Assembly (NCBI GenBank): GCA_964036155.1
Contig: OZ038423.1
Span: forward strand, 44,717,249-44,781,248
DNA length: 64,000 nucleotides
Reading direction: 5' to 3'
Source of the DNA: Diploscapter coronatus
Lineage: Eukaryota > Nematoda > Chromadorea > Rhabditida > Rhabditidae
Shown: in pieces, positions 10,180 to 25,800 of the stretch
How positions within the stretch are numbered: the stretch's first letter is position 1
Layout of the letters: each line of letters opens with the position of its first letter
The notes under the pieces: model-generated
Told to the model about the DNA's origin: nothing
Database searches by the model: none
Seen by the model: the letters and a program-made list of their open reading frames with translations, nothing else
Program-made: the position numbers and the translations under genes

Positions 10180-13100
10180 TTGAATCTTAGGAGAATGACA
10201 TGGGTTGATTTTCTGATAACTTTTCTTACTTATGGGTTCCGAAAAATCTTAAATCCAATGCATTGATTCGCGTCACTTTGCAATATTTATTGAATGAATT
10301 TTAAAATTATCTTCTGAAAAGTTTTTGTTTTTATGAAGAAAATTTGCTTACGACATAATTGCATGTTCGAAATTCACAAAACCTATCGATAATTATAGAT
10401 AAATGCGTGCTTCTTCAGATTTTCTGAGATAAGTCTTGTTTAAATTTCATATTCCATACACTTAAAGATATTAAATTAAACTATAAATTGATAGCAAAAA
10501 TGATTACTTGAAATATCAATTATTTTCTAAGAAGATGCAGACAGCGATTTATTCATAACACAGTGCAATTGCGGATCACGACTGCCTTCTTTGAGTAATC
10601 TCAACACATTTACTTTTACTTGCATTAAGATGGAGACATCATTAATTTCTTATGTTAAACATAGAGAGCGCAAGTCTCGCCCACCCTGTGAAGTCAAAGT
10701 CCAGGAAAACAATTTCGCTAAAATTTGCTCATAAAAAAGGGTTTCAAATCGTCATCTTCAGAAATTGATATCTTTGGTTACACTGATCCATTTATCATGT
10801 TTTTTTGTTATAAGCTTGATTGGTTCATCATATTAATAGAAAGATACTTTCATAGCTCTGCCTTTATATCGAGAATTTCACTTGCGTTCTCTAGATATAA
10901 TATTGTTTATAAAAAATATATTTTATGTAACCTAAATTCATATTTGATGATACATTACTTGTCACTTGTCAAATCGATGGGTTGCTATAATCCTAATAAC
11001 TGAATCGCTCTTCTCCAATATTCAAATTATGATTCTGAATAACTTATGATTTATTTTGTAACATTTGTGAATAAATATCGATTTTGTGTGGACGTCGGCT
11101 TTATTTGACAAATTTGGTCGATCGATATTTCATTAAAATTCCTTCTTCTTGCCGAAATACGATTCAACATTTTCTATAGACGCGCTTGCTCATACGCGCG
11201 ATATTTCTGGGACGGTTTGTAATCAAACACGACAAAAATCAATTTCCTCGAAAAAGAGCATACCATATCGTTACAGAATTTTTAAACTAAAGTTGAATTC
11301 CATCTTTAAATATTGATTTTTATTGTTTCATTAGATAAAATAGCCTGATAGAGCTTGTTTTTGATTTATACATAAAATTGAACTCAAATATGATTTACGA
11401 TATATAATTTAACAGGTAATTTAGATTTTGTATTTTGGTCTGTGCAAAACATTTAAATGTGGATCGCGTTGTTTTTGTGGATTGGTGATATAAAGAGTGG
11501 TGCTCCGAATTACTCATCAGCCAACATCGGAAAGACTCATTCTTTTTCTAAATGTCCTATTTTCTCAACCTCTCCATAATTTCCATTATATCTAATTTTC
11601 TCTTTCTATAGTCCGTGAGAGGTTTTTATCTTCGATTCTCTTGAATTTACGTTATATTTCCAATTGTTTCATCAATATACAGTTCACTTTTTCCTCATCT
11701 AATTTCTTTCTATGCGCAATTGCTCATTTTTGTATACACCTTCAGGCCTGCAGGCGTCTTATTTGGGAATAGGGGGACTATTCAAAAACTGACTAACTAT
11801 CTTAGTCGTCTTAAACTTCTTACAATTAATTTGAAACTGTATTTATGGTCTCAAGAAATTGATCTACCATTCTATACCCGAATTCATTATATTTTAATTA
11901 TGACTACGCTTAATTTTACTCTATTTTTACAATCAAGACTGATACTAAGACAATGAATAACTTTAAATTTGAATTCCTATTTTAAATTTTAAAACTTATT
12001 TAAAGTCAACGGTCACGAGCCGAGAGTTCATAGCGCCAGAAAGCGAGCGAAATTTTCTGTATTTTCAGAAATAAAAGGCGATCCTTACTGGCCTGTTAAC
12101 TTTCAGCTTGTGGTCGTTGCAAATTATCGTTATCGCAGAACATATCTGTTCTTATCGTTAAACGTGTTACTGTTTAGAAATTTAGCAGTGTTTTCACTGG
12201 TTTTTCGTGGAAAAACGCAAAATTTCTGTCTTTTTATTCGTGCACTTGCTAAATTATTTATAGTTTTTCATTTGAAGGGCCAAAGCCTTTTTGGGTTTTC
12301 TTGGGTATATTACAGGTATGTCAGAAATATGTGAGACTGAGACTGTAATGCCCTAAGAAAATTCGATAAGTCTTGGCAAAAATTACAATTTATTCGGATT
12401 ATTCGTAAAAATGTGGTAAGTTTCAGAAAATTTATCAAACTATTGTATTAACTGTTATTAATTATTTGCCCAATTGTGTTTTAGTATAATTTTTAAATTG
12501 TAATTGGTATGAAATCATAAAGCATATTAGAAATATATATTTTAAACGTGTGAAAATGATAAAGATGATCCCATTATTGATCACGTGATTTACTTGCCAT
12601 TATCAAAGTATGTAGCATTCTTGGCACGGGGCATTATTTTATCAAATGACACGAAAAAGTGTCAGACATATTGATAAAAACATCATCAACCATATTGTCC
12701 ATGAACGATTGATTACTTGGAATAAAGTAACAAGGACCCCTTTTTTACTTTATTCCAAGTGATCGTTCATCGACAATATCGTATTGATAGTTTTTTACCG
12801 GGTTAAAGACTACTTTTTTTATTTTTTAAAAATCTCTTTATATTTATTTTTATAAACCATATCAAGGTTCACTGTATTTAAAATATATTATTAGATCATT
12901 TTATTCCAGTTTTGCTTGAAAAATAATTATCATTTTTCTTTTCAAGTTTTAAAAGCTCAAGATAAAAGGTAAAACATGACGACTTTGTTTATTTTTTCAA
13001 ACTCCAAACCCCATTTCATTTTGTGTGTGTGTGCGGCATTGCACTTGTTTGAGAGCTTCACGCCATATTATCGATTTCTTGTTTTGTCCGTGCTGTATGC

Positions 13101-13852
13101 CAGCCGGGCTTCCATCTTTCTCTCCCTTTTCCTGCTCATTACCACAGCTGTCCCCCAGTGCCAAAGGTCATGTATTTTGATTTTCCAGTCGACACTTTGA
13201 ATATTTTAATTTTTTGAGGAAGCATTTTGGAAACTGCAAATTTCTCTATTTTGTTGTGAAAAATCAGCAAAATTCTACACTTTTCTGGCAGAGAATTTCT
13301 AGAGTTTGTAACTTTTTCATTCAGACTTTTCCGACATAAAAGTGGCAAGTTAGCCGATCAATTTCCGACGAAAAGCATATGTTTTCGATGATTCATACTA
13401 TTTCTCATAAATCATATGAACTTTTGTCAAAAGTTGGTTATTTTCAGACAGGTCTTTGTCATGTGAAAGCGACTTGTCTAATTTTGGACAAATAGATTAT
13501 TTCATTTCTCATTCACAAGGACTAGAGAGTACGCCTTCCTTTTATTGATTCCGTTATCAAATATGTCACATTTCTTATCAAAATGTACGCCTCAATGAAA
13601 TATTCAATTCACTCACCAAATTTGATTGCAATTCGCAATTCCGGAATGTTTGTCTTAGAAATTCGACTATGAATCAGCTCCTTTCGCTTTTCATATTTCT
13701 TTCGCCTTTTAAAATTTATAATTTATTCCTGCGAATGTTAATCGCTATTTTCCATTTCCCATCGATTATTCGTCCCTTTCTTCAGTTTACTTCTCACCAT
13801 ATGCTTTTTTATCGTAAACAGCCATTTTTCAGAGTTTAGATTGTACTGAAAA
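10180..13852. other. Intergenic region between the acyltransferase and pcyt-2
   Basis: AT-rich, with no supported coding exon. Scattered reading frames (for example 11720-11956 and 12110-12334) show no family resemblance, no exon-like base composition and no consistent splice partners. An AATAAA lies near 11070, far from the preceding stop. The only clear structure is the hairpin listed at 12671-12799. A splice acceptor (TTTCAG) ends about 22 bases before the pcyt-2 start codon. Confidence 0.6.
12671..12799. mobile_element. Inverted-repeat (foldback) element
   Basis: Left arm 12671-12730 and right arm 12746-12799 are imperfect reverse complements. The strongest segment is CTTGGAATAAAGT paired with ACTTTATTCCAAG, then ATGAACGAT/ATCGTTCAT and GACAATAT-like outer parts. 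The central loop is only about 15 bases (AACAAGGACCCCTTTTTT region). There is no coding content. It resembles a small MITE or a transcribed hairpin. Confidence 0.7.
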
Positions 13853-17342
<3,490 letters not shown>

Positions 17343-19854
17343 AATTTGATCGCTGAGAATCGCCCGACAAACAATGGCTAATTTTGGGGGATATCATTGA
17401 TTTTCTTTAAAAATTTTCCAACAGAAAAAGAACGTGATTGATTGTTTCTCAGTTGAAGGGTACATAAAGTCTTCTGAAGCTTATTGAAAATCAATGATAG
17501 CTTCAGTCTTTTCCTTAAAAGTTCCGTGTAACTCTACTTATGGTTACAATTTCATATGCCTTAAAGTCGCTACATAATGTACTTAACCTAGGAAACTTGT
17601 AGACCTTCTTTTATTTTTAACCCAAATACTAGCCTTTAGCTGAGATTTCGTCCTTTCGCTTTATCGGTCTGTGATCGATCGTATTTTTGAGCAGACTTAA
17701 GATTTTCAATTTTGAGGGAGATGAAGATTATCAATTCTAATCTTCACCTTCCGAAGTCCTCGTATTTTCATATTTAACTTGCTAGCTAATTGAGCTACCG
17801 TGGGCCCGGATTTGTATTTCATTTTGGGATTTTAGAATGTTTCATGAAATTTTACTACTCACTTTTAAATTTGTATTATCCAATATTTGAGAAGCTGAAT
17901 TCGCAAATTTCATATGGAAAGAAAGACCCAAATTTCAAGATTTTTAAAGCCTGCCTAGAAACCCTTGTGAATCAGTCTGATAACCAGAAAATTCCATTCT
18001 TTCCAGAAATCTCCTCCGGGCCTAGTTCGGTATCACATTGTTGTGAGAAGTATTATGTTGTGGTATCCATGCATTGCAGATTTGTGCGCCTCAGCTCCTT
18101 CTCTTAAAAATCACAGTAAAATTAAAATCGTATTCAAATTTAAATCCAAGTTTTGTCTATCGTTCTTGTGATTATATTCCAAATTACAATATTCAATAAA
18201 GATTTTTTTTGCACAAAGTAGAGGTTAACGATTTTACCATTTAACCAACGGATCGATATATCCCATCCATTTTATGACCCTCATGGCCCTTACGGTTTTT
18301 GCCAATAGGCGTCCTTTCTCTGCGTCCCTATCTCACAAAAACTCATATCTCTCGTTCCGAAAATCGATTTTATGTTTTGGTGATGCGTAATATCTCACTT
18401 CAAAGCGGTTTTGAAACTATTTTCAGACATTTTCGACTTTTCAATATCAACCTAAAAAACAAGATCTAGACCAATTTTCTTGAGGATATTTCTTGTTGTT
18501 ATAACTTATGATTTTTTTACCTGAATTTATTTTCATGAAGACTAATCTGTTTGTAGTGAATTTAAGCCCCGGGTGTGAGGACATATTTGAATTTGGGGAG
18601 GCTTCCTAAGGTTGTCTCGATAGGTTAGAGGTCGAGTTGCACGAGAGAGTAGGGGAATTCTAGAGAAACCCGACAGAATATTTGCGCAAATATCAACAGC
18701 GGTATGCAAAGATGCAAGTTATGCCGTCTTAGATCGGCGACAGCGCGAAAATCCCCTCGCAAAAATATGATTGATTTTGAAATGCTACATAGCTTCCTTA
18801 CTTTACCTTTATTTTATGTTTCAGAACTTTTCAAATATTGCTTGTTATAGATATGCATTACTTGCACATCTGAGCAAATTTCTGTAGCAATATTCTCTAA
18901 ATTTTCTAAAATCTATAAATGTCGTGAATATTTTGACTTCGAAAATCATGAAGCTGAAAACTTCCCGCCAAAAGCCGTTTGAAACCGCCCAGTGTTTAGC
19001 GACTTTTAACGATTTTCACTTTCAAACCTCACACTTCTTAACTCTGAAACGTTTTTCATGTCGATTTTGTTCGAAGATGACCTTGAACCGACGTATTTTC
19101 GCCCACTGAATTTAACTTCTATCTTCCAGTTATTGTTCATATTGAACCTGAAAAAATTAATTTTATCACTGGCTTCTAAAAGTTATTTTATTCAAAATTT
19201 CATGTATTCTGCTTCTTTTCCTATCCTTCAACACAAATTGGTTAGAGGCGGAGATTTTTTATTTCCTTTCTTTTGCAATAGAGCTTACGTTGTATTTGTT
19301 GTTTGCTATTTCATGGCATTTTTTTCTCTGCCGCCTCCTCTCATGTCTTTATGTCTATCGATCGAGCCCAGGGTTTTTCACAACGACAATTTTTCGAAAA
19401 AAGATAACCCATCGTTTTTCGTTTACCTGAAATTTTTACACTTCTGCAAAGTTCAAGAATTGTGACCTGGATTTTGCGAAATATTTTCGAAGTTTTTCGA
19501 ATAAGTTTCATCGAGTTCATATAAATACGAGTTTTCGTTCATTTTTGATCTGTTACGTGGGGACTTACAAATATTTCAAAGTACTCATAAGTTTCCAAAA
19601 ATTATTTGAATTTACAAGTTTATTTTTCAATGATCAGTGAATTTTCCTGAAGTCCTCTTCAAATTTCCTTATTCTGCCTTTCTCATGCTAATTCTCACAT
19701 AAGTTTCAAATGATTTCACCAAGCTTCGGGGTTTTACACTCCAAATGTATCGCATTTTCTCTGATTAATGATAAATTTACATTCCAGAACTAATTTTTGC
19801 ACCCAACCCAACTACTTGTGACTGATCAACTCGCTGAATTTGGAACTCCCCAAA
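17343..19854. other. Intergenic region between pcyt-2 and the SUN gene
   Basis: AT-rich. An AATAAA at about 18195 may serve pcyt-2, but it lies ~850 bases after the stop. Reading frames at 17790-18107 and 19058-19465 have no recognisable domains and run through T-rich sequence; I regard them as chance. The stretch 18240-18350 and 18560-18740 is more mixed in base composition and may be promoter sequence of the downstream gene. Confidence 0.5.
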
Positions 19855-22800
19855 ATGTCTCGCGAGAGATCCGAGACGCCGACGCCGACGATCGAGCACT
19901 GGCCGAGTCGGCGGCCGTCCTTTTCTCGACCCCCGATCCGATCACCCGAATCTCCGAGACTAACTGAGGAGGAAGCGGACGAGCTTACCAGTCCTTATCT
20001 GTGAGTCCTAGTTTTATTCTTGATTTTTCAAGTGTTGTATCAATGTTTTAAAATGCTGAACAGCTAGATTAGTTTCGTACGAAAGTTAATGAGGAAGATA
20101 CTGTTGGTTTCAAATTTTATAAAACTGAATATGTTTTAAAATTTTAGATATGTAAATTATTTTTGCCCAAGCTACTGAGATAGATGTTGCTGTTTGTAAA
20201 TTTGAACAATTGAATAGGTTTTAAAGTGTTTCACTTCTGAGTATTATTTTTCCTCCATTAATAGAGCTTTTCGAATGATTCATTACACATGCATCTAAAT
20301 ATAATAGTTCTTGACCGTTGATATTCCAAAATTATATAATCTTACCCCGCCCCCGAAATCTTATACGATTAACCCCTGCGCGGAACAACATTTGCATAGG
20401 AATTAGTGCTTTGGCGCATAGCTAAGCGATGTTCTTTCAATTCAAGCATTCCTCTATTAAATTCAATATTTTACTGATTCACATTTATTAGTTTAGGTGT
20501 TATAGCTACGAATTTAGAGATTATAGGGAAGTGAGAGGTCGAAAGACAGAAGGAGTAGGAAGCTCTCTTATGTACCGATGATGACCCATCAAAAGAGTAG
20601 TGGTGGTCTTTCTCCCCTCTTCTCTCAGCTTTTTTGTGCCCTAGATCGAGCTATAAATCAACAGACTATTTCCTGCTTGAGTTTTAGATCGCGCACTATA
20701 AAATTCTTAAACTGTGAACTTTTCCTAAGTTCGACATTCGATTTCTAAATTTTGAATTTTGAATTTGGAATTTCAGGCCCTACGAAACTGTGTACACCTA
20801 CGCATACAGCCGAGCCTACAACAAGAGTCTCCCGGATCACTGGGAAGTATGTCGATTTCAAATGTTAAATTAGTTTCAGAACTTTCAAATTTGTACTAAT
20901 TCAAATATTTTTTATCTTAAATTTCTAAGATTAAAATTGCAGGTTCCCAATATGGTCCCGCGCTCTGAAAGTCCCTACATGCACGTCAGCGATAGTGCTC
21001 CGAGTCTCCTGAGGCAGTCGTGGTACTACATCCAGGATTTCTTCGTGCAAATTTGGAATTACTTCTATTGGATCGTGAAAACCACGACGCTGGACGGACC
21101 TGTGTCAATACTCAACTATCTTTACGATTTCCTGGTCTATATTCTGGTATCAGGTATGAAAACTTGAAAATTTAAAGCTTTAAAAAGAGGAAATTTTAGC
21201 GAAGGATGGAGTCATTTATCTGAAGGACTCCGTAAATTACTACACGACGCAAATGTTCATCGGAAGAAGGCACAGAATCGGCAAGGATAGCTATTCGACG
21301 AAGATAAAAAATGCGTTCTACCAAGGATCGAACATGATTTGGTAAAGCTATTATTATTATTATTAGGCTACTAGGAGGAAGAGTAATATCTAAAAATGAA
21401 TGATCATTATTTATTTTTAAAAAAAACTTGAAACCTATCAATTTTTATCATTTGTCAACAACGATATCAGTCGAACATTGAAAACTAGCGACAATAGTTT
21501 ATTCTAAAATCTGAAGCTTATTTAGTTTTCTTAGTTATGCACTTAATACTCACAATTTAGTGAGTTTTACTTATTCAAAAAGCTACAATTTATCGAATTT
21601 TCTTTCAGGACGATTCTATCCTTCATCGGAAGCACCCTACTTCTACCAGTCAATTTCCTGGTTTATTCAGTGACGAATTCCAAAGATTGGATCGAAAATG
21701 GGGTCGCACGACCAGCGGCTAATCTCGGAAAGTCCGCCTATAACGGAATTTCGACTGTTCTAACGACGATTCTGAACGTGGTTTTGTGGCCCTTCGACTT
21801 CGTCGGAAGACTAGTCCTGGATAAGTGGAGTCAGCTCACGAGAAAACACGTCCGAATCAACGAACGATCAAGAAGAGTCCGCAGATTCTCGATGAACGAC
21901 AGTCCTTCGGTAAGTGCTAGATTTCATAATATAGCAAGGATTCGAATTATGTCATTCAGTGTACTTGAATGATTTTATAGAAGATGTGAATTTCTTCAAA
22001 ACGAATGAAAATATTATGGCTTATTATGTTCTGCAAACGCTTCCAATGACATTAAATAATGAGTTCTTTTCAACTCTGGATTTCTCTGGAATATACATTT
22101 TTAAAGTTCCTAATTTTAGGTCGTCCGAGATTCGGAAGACGATGACGACGACGACCCGGAGATTCTGGAGATGCACACGTCGGCTCAAAGAGGCAGACTG
22201 AGGAAGACTCCTGGACGAAGGGAAAAAGAGCTCTACGATCTGAGAACCAGATTGGTGATGGGCGATACGACCGATGAAGACGCTGATTCTCCGAATCCCA
22301 CAAGGTAATTATTTAAATTGAACCCATTTTAGACTTAATTTTGAATAGTTGCGTTGTTTCTAAATGGTGTGATGTATTTCATCAAATTATTACTCGATCC
22401 TCAGCTCAAAATTATTCTTATAAGTCGTTTACAAATTGTCTTAACTCAAAATTTCAGACCAGCCCCTTCGTTCTTCAAGTCCGCTACTGCAGTCAGAGAA
22501 ACCCCTGTTCGTCGTATCGTGCATCAGAATCTCCAAAGAGCGTCGGCAACAACCCCCAGAAGAGGAAGACCGGCAAAGAATGTCTACGTCGATACGGTAT
22601 TCTGGAGACGTAAAATTGCAGTAACCCAAGAATAACCTTTCAGGATGACGATGATAATGGAGTCTACGAAGAAGTGACGTATGAACCTTCAAGATTCTCC
22701 CCAGGAACGATTCTGAGCACACTGTGGAACTCGATCTTGGTCCTGCCTTATCTGGTCAAAGACTTGGTCATGATACCGGCACCGATAATCCATGGAGCGC

Positions 22801-25800
22801 TATCGAAAGTTGCCGATTTCGGAAGATATTTGTGAGATTTTAAATATCATTTCATTATTTTAAGGAAATCATTGAGCGAACTAAAATACTTGATCGTTTA
22901 AAGATTTTGCAACGTGAATCTAAATTGTGAGAATAGTTCGTTATAAATTGATATTATTTGAGAGACTATTTAACAAGCATCAAAATTAATGATAGGATGA
23001 AATATCAAATAATTGGGATTTAATGATTGAAGTCATAGGCACAGTAATAAATAAATACAAAATATTCACTGCCGAAGATCATTCAGTATGTTACGAAATT
23101 AATGATATGGAGCGAGAAAAGCTAAACTATCAATTCAATGGGTATTCAGAAGGCGAATAAAACTAAAAATAATTTAGATACAACAGGACCTCTTCCTGGA
23201 TTAACAACACTGACGATGAGCCTATCGCTCTTCGGGTCAGGGAGCCTAGAACCAGACGAGTTGTCGCCTCAGCCGCTCCATTGACGTCAACCGGACGAAG
23301 AACGTCGAAACGGATTCAGAATTATCAGAATTACAACGAAAACGATGAGGAGTAGGCCTTAGCATTTTATTAGATCATTAGATTTTTTTTAGATATGTTG
23401 CAAAACTTTAATGACTTTTAAACTATTCCGTTCTTCTGTTACCGTGCTCAGTTTATTTTGATCAAAAATCAACCTTATACAAGTATATCTTATCAGGGTC
23501 AAAAATGCTCATCTATATAATTAATTCCAATAAATTTTTAATTTAAGTTTATATATTTTCAATAATATTTACTAATTTTAAAATAATTAATCTGGCTTGC
23601 AGTGTGGCTGCCCACTACTATGACCGTCCCTCGGCTTCTTCTGACAGGCCCCTCCTTTCCCGATTTATTTCCGGAACTGCTTCGAGGATTTTCGACTTCG
23701 GATCGACCGTGATGAGGAAGGGATACAATATTCTCTACTTCATCGCGTTGGCTTTCTTGAGCTGTATTTTCGCGGTCATAGATCTGGCAAAGTGGGTAAA
23801 GAATGGGTGAGTTTGAGATTTTTAAACCTCGTGTTTCAAACAATAGGGCAGTATTATTTGAATTTAATCAAGATAAAAGATATTTGAAATTTCGAAGCAT
23901 ACGATTTTATACATCGGTTAAAAGAATTATTTAGATCCTTTTCATCTATTGAATCTTTAACACTGGACGTTATCTGATACTTTTACGAAATTTCTAAAAG
24001 TATCATCCAGAACGTTGAGATTTACAAACTTATTGTAGCGAAAAGGTTCTCTTTCAGGATCGTCTCCGGATCCTCCATCGCTTACAGCTCCATTTTTGGG
24101 ACTACGCCGGGGCGCAAAAAGCCGATTCGACTCGAAGTCGCCAACGATTTCTTCGACTCGAGCAAAGATGCCCTCATCAACAGTCTTGGAATGATTTGGA
24201 AATCCATCATTTTCGTTCCCATGGCCATAGTTGGAAGGGATACTGAGTATGGACTTATACATTATGCTAATTTTGAGATAACGACATTTAGCGGTAACAA
24301 GAGGGAGAGATCCTGGTGGTGGCTGCTCGTTCCACTTTTATTGCTGTTATTCCTGTTCCTGGTTGCTAGGCATGATCCAAAGGAAGAACTCCAGAAGAAG
24401 GGTAATTTCAATTTTCTTAGGTTTTGTTCAAATTTAATTTTTAGACCCAAACGTCCTCGACCTCGCTTCGAAACAAGCCTATAACGTTTGGGGCTACATG
24501 GATCAAGATAGGGTAAACTTAAATATATTAAACACACAAGCTTATATCTGTGCATTTAGAAGTACGCTCGATCTTTGAACGGTTATTACAAGTCATACGT
24601 GGTTCCGTACACTCCTGCTTGGAAAACCTGGCAACTTTCCGATACGCCAGTTTATAAAATCGGACATACGACGTACAACTTGGGCATAGCGACGGGGAAA
24701 CTGGCTTTCGCACCGCGTAATTCATTTTTCAAATTTTATTTTTAAGAGTAATCACAAATTTAGTCTATTATGTGTACGATAAGTCCATGGACGCCCTAGC
24801 GTATTCGGGAGTCAGAAAAATCCGGTGGCCGAGTTACGAAGACTTACCTGAAATGCCGAAAATGGCTACTATCACTGAGGTCTATTAGATTTTTTCTCAT
24901 TGAAATGGCGGAACAGTTTTCATCAAAGATGGTTATCATTTCATATACACGGACTATTTAAAACGTAGCTTTAGTTATTTGAACCACGGAGTCATTCAGT
25001 GAGGTGCTTTATTTTTAGAAAATACGTTCCAATAAAATGAACATTCGGAGATTTTAGCATCTTTCTAATGGTTTCTTGATTTGCTTTTCCGGATTAAAAC
25101 ATAATCCTAAAATTTCAGCCACTCGCCCAGAAAATGCAGCTCCTTCCCACTTGGACGTCGATCCGAGACCGAACTCGTTACGCCTACAACGTGACGACGT
25201 CGACTACTTCTGAATTGCTCACGTCACTTTTCAACTATCTATTTTATTTCACAAGGAATATCCTCGACGTCCTGACTGGAGCAATGACAAGCATCCTATA
25301 CGTGCTTAGAGACATACTGTACACGGTTTTGGCGATTATCAGGAATACTCTATTCGCGATCGTAGATTTCTTCAAGGAGTTGGCAAATCGGGTAGGATAA
25401 AAATAATAATAAAATTTGACGTTTAAGGATATCGAATCTTGTAATCAAATATAACTGATATATCTTCTAGGACTTATAAAGAGACTTCTTTATAGTCTAT
25501 TTTTGAAAAAAAATTAAAAAGTAAAATTTAGCCCGCGCCCATCTACATTGAAGAGCCGAACGTCCTGAGGAAAACAGATGAACTGAACACAAGGACAGTG
25601 TATGTTCCACAGCAAATTGATGAAGAGAAAATCATCGCGGAGGTTACTCGGAGGGTAAATTGTTCTTCGAAATAAAATATTCTAAGGTATTTCCAGGTCC
25701 TTGCTGAGCTAAAATCTCACCCTCTACCTCGAGAGAAAGTGGACGACGCTAAAATTGTCCAGGAAATCTCGACGAAGGTTTTGGCTGCCATCAAACCACC

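Noticed and set aside
17790..18107. 105-residue open frame after pcyt-2
   Set aside because: Single uninterrupted frame in AT-rich downstream sequence, no family resemblance, unlike the multi-exon neighbours.
19058..19465. 135-residue open frame before the SUN gene
   Set aside because: T-rich sequence gives a Phe/Leu-rich frame by chance; no start context, no splice partners.
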